A stretch of 64,000 nucleotides of DNA from Spirochaetales bacterium. Lineage in GTDB: Bacteria > Spirochaetota > Spirochaetia > SZUA-6 > JAFGRV01. Below the pieces are notes generated by a model that saw only the letters and a list, made by a program, of their open reading frames with translations, had not been told where the DNA came from and searched no databases. The stretch is from positions 22,129 through 86,128 of the forward strand of contig JAFGHO010000124.1 in assembly GCA_016930085.1 (NCBI GenBank). Direction: 5' to 3'. Positions 44,629-52,372 of the stretch are shown here, piece after piece (position 1 is the first letter of the stretch; every line of letters starts with the position of its first letter). The position numbers and the translations under genes were made by a program.

Positions 44629-46047
44629 TTATCGGCCGGCATCAACGGTTACAGGGATGAGTTTTCCGCCGGTAAGGGTATATTTCATGACATCCATATC
44701 CCCGAATTCATCCGGATAATGGGTGATGATGATCGTGAAAATCCGTTTCGAGCCGATAACGGAAAAAAAGGTTTCCTTCAATTCATCGCGGGATTTCTTA
44801 TCGAGTTGTGCAAACGGTTCGTCGAGGATGAGCACATCGGGTTCGAGCATCAGAGCCCGTGCGAGCCCCAGTCGTTTCAGCATACCGCCGCTCAATTCAT
44901 CCGGGTAATAGCCGGCGTACTCTCCAAGCCCGCAGAGGGAGAGGTAATGGAAAGCCATGTTCTCGTGATTTCCGATTTTTTTCCATTTTCCTGGAAGGGC
45001 GGTGTTTTGAAGGCAATTGAGGTTGCCGATGAAGAGGTTCTCCTGAAAAAGAATTCCAGGGGTGCGGGGAAGACCGATGTTGCCCTTCTGGGGTGAAAGC
45101 AGGCCCGCCGCGCACTTCGCAAAGGTGGTTTTTCCGGCGCCGGAAACCCCCGTGATTACCGCGGGTTTCGAGTCGACCGGGGCGAAATCCAGGCCGTCGA
45201 GGACCGGGCGGCCGTTATAGGAGAAGGAAACCCGTTCCATGACGAGGGGACACGTTATGCGATACGGTTTGAGCCGCGTGCCGTCGTTTCCGGTATGCAA
45301 AGAATAGACGCGCTTCCTGCGGCCGAAAAGCAGTCCCGCAGCCGTCTTTGTAACATGGGATATTACTCCCAGGGTGAAGAGAAAGAGAATGGCGAGGGAA
45401 AAGAAACGGGACATGTGAAAGGCATGAAAGGCTTCATAGATCTTTCTTCCGATACCGTTTTGCGCGCCGAACCATTCGCCGACGATGGTGCTTTTCAGAC
45501 TCAATACCACGCCCAGCAGGATGGCGCTTTTGAAATAACCTGACAGGGAAGGGAGTATCAGGCCGGAGAATATCAGCTTCCGGGAATTGAAATAGATGCG
45601 GGCCATTTCCCACATCGGTGTTCGAATCGTCTTGACCCCTTCCCGAATCGTCGTTATAAAAAGCGGCAGTGTGACGAGGAAGGCGACCGCGGAAGCGGAG
45701 ACGCCCGAAGTACCCAATATCAGCATGACCGGAACGATCCAGATGATCGGGGGCGAGCCCTGGAGAAGCATGACCGGGATAAACGAGGTATGTTCGACGG
45801 GGCTGAGGCGCGCCGCGAGAATGCCCGCCAGCGTCCCGGCGGCCATCGCGGCGAAAAAGCCGGATAACGCCCTGAAGACGGTCAGGCCGAGGTCGGCGAA
45901 TGCGGCGGGTTCTGCGAGCATGGCGAGAAAGTCTTTCATCACACGGTCGGGATACGGTACGATACCCCCCCCGAAGTACGTCGACAGGGCGAACCAGCAA
46001 AGCAGGAGGATGAAAATACCGGCGGCGTAATAAACGTATTTTACCAT
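44629..46047 (-). CDS. Fused ABC importer permease and ATPase (nitrate/sulfonate/taurine type)
   Basis: A 472-residue fusion. Residues about 1-255 form a BPD_transp_1 permease of the SsuC/TauC group with six hydrophobic segments and the EAA-type loop. Residues about 275-472 form the ATPase, with Walker A GVSGAGKTT, signature LSGGMLKRLGLARAL and Walker B LILDEPFAQLD. SsuC and SsuB homologues are usually separate, so the fusion is unusual; the ATPase part is short (about 200 residues). It follows the binding lipoprotein gene by 7 bp and ends the Rex-controlled operon. It completes an importer of unknown substrate. Confidence 0.88.
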   Translation of the reverse strand: MVKYVYYAAGIFILLLCWFALSTYFGGGIVPYPDRVMKDFLAMLAEPAAFADLGLTVFRALSGFFAAMAAGTLAGILAARLSPVEHTSFIPVMLLQGSPPIIWIVPVMLILGTSGVSASAVAFLVTLPLFITTIREGVKTIRTPMWEMARIYFNSRKLIFSGLILPSLSGYFKSAILLGVVLSLKSTIVGEWFGAQNGIGRKIYEAFHAFHMSRFFSLAILFLFTLGVISHVTKTAAGLLFGRRKRVYSLHTGNDGTRLKPYRITCPLVMERVSFSYNGRPVLDGLDFAPVDSKPAVITGVSGAGKTTFAKCAAGLLSPQKGNIGLPRTPGILFQENLFIGNLNCLQNTALPGKWKKIGNHENMAFHYLSLCGLGEYAGYYPDELSGGMLKRLGLARALMLEPDVLILDEPFAQLDKKSRDELKETFFSVIGSKRIFTIIITHYPDEFGDMDVMKYTLTGGKLIPVTVDAGR

Positions 46048-46054
46048 GTTTCAC

Positions 46055-46990
46055 CTATTCGTATGCGTAGTAAAAGTCAAAACCGGCACGATCTTTATAA
46101 CCGGCTGCCTCCAGATAGGAGGAAATGTATTCGGCTGACGCGCCGTTTTTCGGTACAAGAAAGAATGTGTGTTCGAACGCCTCCTCGAATATGTCCGGAT
46201 CGACGGAGAATCGTTTCGCGTACGACTCGATAAACGCCTTTTTGCCTCTCTTTTCCGGGAGGTGCCGTATCACATCGTCGATGTCCGCTATTAGCCCGTT
46301 CAACAACCGTCCGTTTTTTGCCGCGAACTCGCGTTTCGAGAACAGGGAGACCATGGGGGTGTACGATGTTTTTCCCATAGCCGCCTTCCAGCGGTCGTGC
46401 AGGGAACACACCCTGCGGCAATCAAACCGGACGACAACCATCGAAGCGAGGGGTTCCGGGACGCAGATTCCTTCGGCAAGTCCCGAAAGCAGCATGGGGA
46501 CGGCCTGCTGCGGTACCGCATATCCGGTCTGTACACGGCCTGCCAGTCCCGACTTTTCGAGCATCGCATCGAGCTGAACGTCGAGGGGGCTTCCCTTGAA
46601 CGGCACGATAATTCTTTTGCCGGAAAAGTCTTCGAGACGCATCAGACCGGGATCGCGGGCGACGAGAGAGGACGTTCCCCAGACGAACGTGAGAATATGA
46701 ACGATATCGCCGCCGCCCGAATAGTGGGAAAGACCGTAATCGAATCCGGTCACCAGGATATCGGATTCTCCGCGGATAAGGCGGGCCATCGCCATTGTGT
46801 GGTCCCCGTAGAGGTCCGTCCGTATTTTCACCCCTCCTTTCGTCCGTCCGGATAATTCCATGACCGGTACCGCCGAAAGCGTTTCGGGAAGGGAGACGAT
46901 TACTTCACGTCCGGGGCGTTCCGAATCGTCGACACAGGAGAATGACAGAAAATAAAGCAGGACGATTGACACGGCGAGCAGCTGTTTCAT
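46055..46990 (-). CDS. NMT1/SsuA-like substrate-binding lipoprotein
   Basis: A 311-residue protein; ATG 46990 is chosen because it gives a signal peptide with lipobox LSFSC (Cys19) and overlaps the previous stop as ATGA. A much longer upstream reading frame is only the shadow of the histidine kinase gene. The Venus-flytrap fold of the NMT1/SsuA/ThiY group is seen in the GSPLDVQLDAMLEKSGL, QQAVPMLLSGLAEGICVPEP and GKTSYTPMVSLF segments. It partners with the fused permease-ATPase 7 bp downstream. The ligand is unknown; family ligands include aliphatic sulfonates, taurine and thiamine precursors. Confidence 0.85.
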   Translation of the reverse strand: MKQLLAVSIVLLYFLSFSCVDDSERPGREVIVSLPETLSAVPVMELSGRTKGGVKIRTDLYGDHTMAMARLIRGESDILVTGFDYGLSHYSGGGDIVHILTFVWGTSSLVARDPGLMRLEDFSGKRIIVPFKGSPLDVQLDAMLEKSGLAGRVQTGYAVPQQAVPMLLSGLAEGICVPEPLASMVVVRFDCRRVCSLHDRWKAAMGKTSYTPMVSLFSKREFAAKNGRLLNGLIADIDDVIRHLPEKRGKKAFIESYAKRFSVDPDIFEEAFEHTFFLVPKNGASAEYISSYLEAAGYKDRAGFDFYYAYE

Positions 46991-48147
46991 GATTCGTCTC
47001 CATTCACGGTGTTCTTTTTCAAAACATTTTCTTTCGGCAATGTGACGGTAAACCCGGTACCCCTGTCCGGGAGACTGTCCACGGCTATCGTTCCGCCGTA
47101 GAGGGAGACGATTTTCTTCACAATCGACAATCCCAGGCCGCTGCCGGTAATATGTTTCGTTTTTTCGTTCTTGATGCGGACGAATTCGCCGAACAGCCGT
47201 TTGGTCTCTTCTTCCGTCATACCGATCCCCGTGTCTTCGCACGAGATGATCGCGTTCGAGCTATTGTTTTTCAGTCCCAGCGTTATCGTTCCGTTTTCCC
47301 TGTTGTACTTGATGGCGTTCGTGAGCAGGTTGAGCAGGATGATTTTCATCTCCTCCCTGTCCGCCGTGATGACGATGTCCTCATCCATTTCTGTTTTTAT
47401 CGTTATACCCCGTTTCAACGCGTCCGGCCTTACCTCTTCCAGGCATTCCGCGGCCTGTTCGCAGAGGTTTAAGGGGGCCAGGTCCCGTTTTTTTTGACCG
47501 GATTCAATGGCGGTAAGATCGAGCAGATCGCAAATCATACGGCGCATTCCTTTTGACCTGATAATCGAGCGTTCGATGATATCGGCATAAACGGCGATCT
47601 TGTCGCCCAGAACGCCGTCTTTCATAATGAATAAATAATTCTCGAGGGCGGTCAATGGCGATTTGAGTTCATGGGCCAGGACGGAGATAAACTGAAAACG
47701 GATCTGCCTTTTTTCTTCCCTGAGCGCCTGCGCCTGGCGGTTCAGATATATATGTTCCGCGGCTTTTCGCATCGTGATGCGAAGTTCCTCCGGTGTGAAG
47801 GGTTTGGCGAGAAAATCGAACGCGCCGTTTTTTGTCGCGTGTATCGCGACTTCTATGGAGGCGTATGCGGTGATCATTATAGTGATGATATCCTTCCGGG
47901 ATTCGTGAATACCTTTGAGAATATCGAGGCCCTGCATGTCGGGAAGCTTGTGGTCGAGCAGTAGGATATCGATATCGCCGTTCTCAAGCAATGCCATGGC
48001 CGTTTTGCCGTTCTCCGCTACGCCGGTAATAAAGCTGATTTCTTCATTGAAATCGGGAACCTGAAACCGGTAATCCCCCAGTATCCGCTCGGCACCGAGT
48101 CTCATTCCCGCTTCATCGTCGACGATCAACACCCTGATGTTTGTCAT
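46987..48147 (-). CDS. Receiver-histidine kinase hybrid
   Basis: A 386-residue soluble protein. The N-terminal receiver (1-128) has acidic residues Asp10/Asp11, phosphoacceptor Asp65 (LLLDHKLPD) and Lys115 in FLAKPF. The kinase follows: HisKA box SVLAHELKSPLTAL with phospho-His159, N-box LLTNAIKYN, G1 DTGIG and G2 GSGLGLSIVKK. The receiver precedes the kinase, so another kinase, most simply the hydrogenase-like one, may phosphorylate it. It overlaps its upstream neighbour by 35 bp and its downstream neighbour by 4 bp. No sensor domain or membrane segment is present. Confidence 0.92.
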   Translation of the reverse strand: MTNIRVLIVDDEAGMRLGAERILGDYRFQVPDFNEEISFITGVAENGKTAMALLENGDIDILLLDHKLPDMQGLDILKGIHESRKDIITIMITAYASIEVAIHATKNGAFDFLAKPFTPEELRITMRKAAEHIYLNRQAQALREEKRQIRFQFISVLAHELKSPLTALENYLFIMKDGVLGDKIAVYADIIERSIIRSKGMRRMICDLLDLTAIESGQKKRDLAPLNLCEQAAECLEEVRPDALKRGITIKTEMDEDIVITADREEMKIILLNLLTNAIKYNRENGTITLGLKNNSSNAIISCEDTGIGMTEEETKRLFGEFVRIKNEKTKHITGSGLGLSIVKKIVSLYGGTIAVDSLPDRGTGFTVTLPKENVLKKNTVNGDES

Positions 48148-48544
48148 GTTCTCTCTCCTTTATTAGCCCCCGGATGACGCCTTCAAGCTGGTCGATACGG
48201 ACGTCCTTGTTCAGTATGGCGTCAGCCTTTATCCAGACGGAATGTTCCCTGTCGTTCGTATCGAAGGTGAATCCCGTTTCATCGGCTACCGCGGTTATTA
48301 TCACGACCGGAATCGACGGGTCCTTTTTCTTTACATGGTGGGCGAGGACGAATCCCGAGTCCATTGCATCCATCATAAGGTCGATGATCGCGCAGTCGAA
48401 CCCGCCTGCTGAGATGATGGCCTCGGCTTCGGTGTCGCAGGAAGCGGTGACGACCGTGTGCCCCTTCGATTCGAGTCCCGTTTTTATCTGGGATAAAATA
48501 TCCGGATCGTCGTCTGCGGCGAAGATCACGTAATCGTTTTTCAT
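48113..48544 (-). CDS. Stand-alone receiver protein (response regulator without output domain)
   Basis: A 143-residue single receiver domain: acidic triad Asp11-Asp12-Asp13, phosphoacceptor Asp55 in CAIIDLMMDAMDSG and switch residues VVIITAV. It carries an unusual stretch between beta4 and the lysine motif (TGFTFDTNDREHSVWIKAD), also seen in its paralogue at 55603. Its ATG overlaps the stop of the hydrogenase-like kinase by 4 bp (ATGA). It probably passes phosphate between the operon's kinases. Confidence 0.9.
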   Translation of the reverse strand: MKNDYVIFAADDDPDILSQIKTGLESKGHTVVTASCDTEAEAIISAGGFDCAIIDLMMDAMDSGFVLAHHVKKKDPSIPVVIITAVADETGFTFDTNDREHSVWIKADAILNKDVRIDQLEGVIRGLIKEREHDKHQGVDRRR

Positions 48545-50547
48545 AAATTGGCTCCTTTCGTCTTCAGTACCGGTTTTTCTCCCTGGGGAAGGAGGATGGT
48601 GAAGGTGGTTCCGGTCCCCCCCCTTGTCCGGTCCGCGTTCGAGGTGACTTCGATATTTCCGCGGTGCATTTTTATTATTCCGTATACGACGGCAAGACCG
48701 AGTCCCGTTCCCTTTCCGAGTTGTTTGGTGGTAAAGAACGGCTCGAATATCTTTTTTCTGTTTTCTTCCTTGATGCCGATGCCGTTGTCGGCGATGGCGA
48801 TCGAAAGCATATTGTTTTCAAGTGCGGTCGTAATCGTCATCACTCCCCCCTCGGGCATGGCTTCCGACGCATTCGTGAAAAGATTGATAAAAACCTGCAT
48901 CATCTGATCCTCGTCCATCTCCGCGACGATCGCTTTGCCGCTTCCCGGAAAAGCGACGGTAATCGTTTCGGGAAAGGCAATCGTTTCCAGGCACCGGCGA
49001 ATGAGCTCGTTGACGTCGAGGCGTTTTGAGTACACCCTGTTGTTCCGGGCGAAATTGAGCAGGCCGGCCACGATGCCCTTGCACCTGTCGGCCTGTTGGA
49101 CGATCATTTTGAGGTCGTCGTGAAAGGGGCTTCCGTCAATGCTGGAATCGTAGAGGAGGTGGGCGTAGAGGAGGACGACCCCAAGGGGGTTGTTCAGTTC
49201 GTGTGCGATTCCCGCGGCAAGTTGTCCCATGCTGGCGAGTTTTTCCGATTGAATGAGCGCCTGCTGCGTACTCGCCAGTTGTTGATACGAAGCGGAAAGC
49301 TCTTTTGTCGTTTCGGCGAATTTTTCTATCGTGTAGGGGAGGCACATCTGTATTTCCGCGAGCCCTTTGTGAATGGCGATCGCGTGTTCGATACAGGTGT
49401 CGTATCCGCACGCGCCGCAGTTGAGTTCGTCTTCTTTTGTCCGTTTGCCCAGGCTTTGCAATATCGATTGTATTATTTCGTGTGAAGGAATCGAAATCCG
49501 CTGATCGTCCGGTTCAAAAGCAATCATGAGATCTTCTTCGAGAACGAGGGACCGGTAACGGCCGTTTCCTCCGTTGCGGTCGAACCTCCTTCGGGCATAG
49601 TCGCTTACGTTTTTATAGCGAGTGTAGAAGGTGTTTTTTTCGGAAAAACCGGGACCCATGATACAGCCGTTGCAGCACAGAACATCAACAAGCCGGACGT
49701 CTATGATACGCTGGTCGAAGTCCTTGATGATATCGATGAAGGTTTTTGTGCCGTCGACGGAAATTATATCCCCCGTTAACACATCGTCGTTGATCGACGC
49801 GGATTCCAGAAGACCGCCTCCGAGGGGGAACACGAGTCCCTTTCCGGGGCGGGGCGGGTCGAAATCGGAATCCCCGATCTCTTCATAATCGTCGATATAT
49901 CCGGAAATAATTTCCCTCAATTCGGTAAAGGTTAAAACGGCATCGACAGAAACCTTCCTTTTACTGATTTCCGCCTCGCGCTTTTTTGCGATACACGGTC
50001 CGATAAAGACGCAGGCGACATCCTCTCCATATGCCGCACGCACGAGCATTGCGGTCGCGAGCATCGGAGAAACGACGGGGGCGAGGTGTTTTCGCAGATG
50101 CGGAAAGTATTTGACAATATAGGAGACGACCGCGGGACAGCTGCTCGAGATATAGTTCGATGCCGCCGGTTGACCGGCCAGTTTGTTGTATGCCTCGGAA
50201 ACGATATCGGCGCCCGCGGCGACCTCGATGACAAGGGAAAACCCGGCGTGACGGAGAATGCCCGTGAGTTTGGAAACAGGAAATTCGACAAACTCGGCCG
50301 GAAAACTCGGGGCAAGACACGCGGCCACCTTTTTCCGTCCCGCCAGAATGGTTTTTACCGCGGCGACCGATGATGTCGGTTTTTTTGCCCCCTGACTGCA
50401 GACGCGGACGCAATTCCCGCAGCCGATGCACCGCTCGGGAATGATTTCCGCCTGTCCGTTCGAAACGCGTATCGCCTTTGCGGGACACTCGCGAATACAG
50501 GTATAGCATACCCTGCATTTTTCTCTTATTGTCGTTACCAGGGGCAT
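48541..50547 (-). CDS. Sensory [FeFe]-hydrogenase-like protein fused to a histidine kinase (HydS-like)
   Basis: A 668-residue protein; ATG 50547 follows AAGGAGGTTTCC. Two 4Fe-4S clusters are at Cys11/14/17/21 and Cys40/43/46/50. The hydrogenase large domain (about 70-350) keeps H-cluster-type cysteines Cys137 (SSSCPAVV), Cys185 (GPCIAKK), Cys291 and Cys295 (LCCNGC). The catalytic TSCCPxW motif reads SSSCPAV, so the proton-relay cysteine is Ser, and GGGQP is absent. This marks sensory (HydS) rather than catalytic enzymes. A third Fe-S motif (Cys377/380/385/402) follows. A kinase with phospho-His449 (GIAHELNNPLG), N-box and G-boxes ends the protein. It probably senses H2 or redox state and starts the operon's phosphorelay. 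Confidence 0.9.
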   Translation of the reverse strand: MPLVTTIREKCRVCYTCIRECPAKAIRVSNGQAEIIPERCIGCGNCVRVCSQGAKKPTSSVAAVKTILAGRKKVAACLAPSFPAEFVEFPVSKLTGILRHAGFSLVIEVAAGADIVSEAYNKLAGQPAASNYISSSCPAVVSYIVKYFPHLRKHLAPVVSPMLATAMLVRAAYGEDVACVFIGPCIAKKREAEISKRKVSVDAVLTFTELREIISGYIDDYEEIGDSDFDPPRPGKGLVFPLGGGLLESASINDDVLTGDIISVDGTKTFIDIIKDFDQRIIDVRLVDVLCCNGCIMGPGFSEKNTFYTRYKNVSDYARRRFDRNGGNGRYRSLVLEEDLMIAFEPDDQRISIPSHEIIQSILQSLGKRTKEDELNCGACGYDTCIEHAIAIHKGLAEIQMCLPYTIEKFAETTKELSASYQQLASTQQALIQSEKLASMGQLAAGIAHELNNPLGVVLLYAHLLYDSSIDGSPFHDDLKMIVQQADRCKGIVAGLLNFARNNRVYSKRLDVNELIRRCLETIAFPETITVAFPGSGKAIVAEMDEDQMMQVFINLFTNASEAMPEGGVMTITTALENNMLSIAIADNGIGIKEENRKKIFEPFFTTKQLGKGTGLGLAVVYGIIKMHRGNIEVTSNADRTRGGTGTTFTILLPQGEKPVLKTKGANL

Positions 50548-50619
50548 GGAAACCTCCTTATTTGCCTGCCTCATATCGTCCCTCCGCGGTTTTCGTTTCG
50601 GCCGATAGTACACGTGCCG

Positions 50620-52341
50620 TCACGACACCACCTCCCTGCGTATGTAATGGGTATGGAGAAGGCGATGGCTTTCTTCACTCAGAGGTGCGCCGAGGTACTC
50701 GTCGTACAATAAGGCGATGTCGGGATTGTGGTGCGCGTACCTGAGGGATTCGTTCCTGTCTATGGCATAGAGGTTCTGAACTCGGGCGGCGACCGCTTTT
50801 TTATCGGTGCCGAAGGGTTGGCCGCCCCCGGCGATACATCCGCCCGGGCACGTCATGACTTCGATAAAATGAAGGTCGTCTCTTCCCGCTTTTAATTCTT
50901 CGAGCACGGCGCCCGCCTCATTGATGCCGCTTACCGCGCAGACGCCGAGTGTCGTTTCGCCGATTGTCACCCGCATTTCCTTTCTGTATGCCCCCATTCG
51001 TAACGCTTTGATCTCCGTATCGACGCAATCACTGCCCGTCAGGAGAAACCCCGCGGTCCGCAGGGCGGCCTCCGCAACGCCGCCTGAGGTGCCGAAGAGT
51101 TTTCCAGAAGAACTGCGGGTGCCGAAAGGTTTGTCGGCGGTACCGTCCGGCATTTCAGCCGGATTGATCCCGTATATATTGAATAGATCGATCAGCTCGC
51201 GAGTGGTGAGGACGGCATCGATGTCCGGAAGCCCGCCCGCGGACAATTCGGGCCTCCCGGCTTCGAATTTCTTTGCCGTGCAGGGCATGAGAGCGACGTG
51301 AAAAATACATTCGGGCGGTATGCCTTCCTTTTTCGCATAACGGTCTTTCACGAGCGCCCCGAGCATTCCCTGCGGGCTTTTACAGGTGGAAAGGTTCGGG
51401 ATAAACTCCGGGTAACGTTGTTCGACGTATTTAATCCAGCCGGGCGAGCAGGAGGTCATCATCGGAAGAGGCCCGCCGGTCCTGATCCGCCGGACCAGTT
51501 CCGAGGCTTCTTCCATGACGGTGAGATCCGCGGCAAACGACGTCTCGAAAACACGATCGCCGCCGGTCTTTCGTAAGGCGGTTGTCAGCTTGCCGCATAT
51601 GTCCGTTCCTGGTTTGTACCCGTAAGCTTCCGCGACGGTGACGGAAATGCTCGGCGCGTGCTGAAACACGACAAAGGTATCCCCGCGAGAAAGGGCGTCC
51701 ATGACCTCTTCGAGCTGCCGGCGTTCGGAAAGGGCCCCCGTCGGACAGACCATGATGCACTGGCCGCAGTTGATGCAGCTCGATGTGTTGATGGAATCCC
51801 CGAACGCGCAGAGTATTTCCGTTTTGCTTCCCCTCCGGACAAAATCGATCGACCCGATTCCCTGTACTTCCTCGCAGACACGGACGCATTTTCCGCACAA
51901 AATACATTTTCCGTTGTCCCGCGTTACGGCAAGGCCGGAAACATCGAGCCGTTTTTTCGGAAGAACCTTTCCGGGGCCGTTTCTCCGGATTCCGTATTCG
52001 CGTGCCAGCCTGCTCAATTCGCAATTCCCCTGCCTGACGCAATACAGGCAGTCGTCGGGATGGGAGGCGAGCAGTAGTTCGATGATCGTTTTTCTTGCCC
52101 TGATCACCTTTGGGGAATGGGTCCTGATTTTCATTTCGTCCGCGACTTTTGTCGAGCATGCAGGAACGAGCCTTCCCGTCCGGCAGTCCTCGACGACACA
52201 AAGCCTGCACGCGCCTGACGGTGGAAGCCCTTCCATGTGGCAGAGCGTGGGAATGGAAACCCCCGACCGTTTCGCCACCTGGAGTATCGTTTCGTTATGT
52301 TCGGCGTTCTGTCCCCTGTCATTGATAGTGACCGTTATCAT
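50620..52341 (-). CDS. hydA: [FeFe] hydrogenase catalytic subunit HydA (NAD-coupled, trimeric type)
   Basis: A 573-residue M3-type enzyme; ATG 52341 with CAGGAGAAAACAAG upstream. In order: 2Fe-2S ferredoxin domain (CHMEGLPPSGACRLC), His-Cys 4Fe-4S (HPDDCLYCVRQGNC), two ferredoxin clusters (CILCGKCVRVCEE, CINCGQCIMVCPT) and the H-cluster domain with TSCSPGW, MPCTAKKFE and MTCPGGCIAGGGQP. A small-subunit-like C-terminal tail follows. With HydB and HydC it would form an NAD(P)H/ferredoxin-linked, possibly electron-bifurcating, hydrogenase in the cytoplasm. Maturases HydEFG are not in this window. It is the fifth gene of the Rex-controlled operon. Confidence 0.96.
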   Translation of the reverse strand: MITVTINDRGQNAEHNETILQVAKRSGVSIPTLCHMEGLPPSGACRLCVVEDCRTGRLVPACSTKVADEMKIRTHSPKVIRARKTIIELLLASHPDDCLYCVRQGNCELSRLAREYGIRRNGPGKVLPKKRLDVSGLAVTRDNGKCILCGKCVRVCEEVQGIGSIDFVRRGSKTEILCAFGDSINTSSCINCGQCIMVCPTGALSERRQLEEVMDALSRGDTFVVFQHAPSISVTVAEAYGYKPGTDICGKLTTALRKTGGDRVFETSFAADLTVMEEASELVRRIRTGGPLPMMTSCSPGWIKYVEQRYPEFIPNLSTCKSPQGMLGALVKDRYAKKEGIPPECIFHVALMPCTAKKFEAGRPELSAGGLPDIDAVLTTRELIDLFNIYGINPAEMPDGTADKPFGTRSSSGKLFGTSGGVAEAALRTAGFLLTGSDCVDTEIKALRMGAYRKEMRVTIGETTLGVCAVSGINEAGAVLEELKAGRDDLHFIEVMTCPGGCIAGGGQPFGTDKKAVAARVQNLYAIDRNESLRYAHHNPDIALLYDEYLGAPLSEESHRLLHTHYIRREVVS

Positions 52342-52372
52342 CTTGTTTTCTCCTGTTTCATTGTTGTTTCGG

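Noticed and set aside
46991..47242. N-terminal extension of the binding lipoprotein
   Set aside because: The extended frame is the shadow of the receiver-kinase gene; ATG 46990 gives a proper lipoprotein signal and an ATGA overlap.
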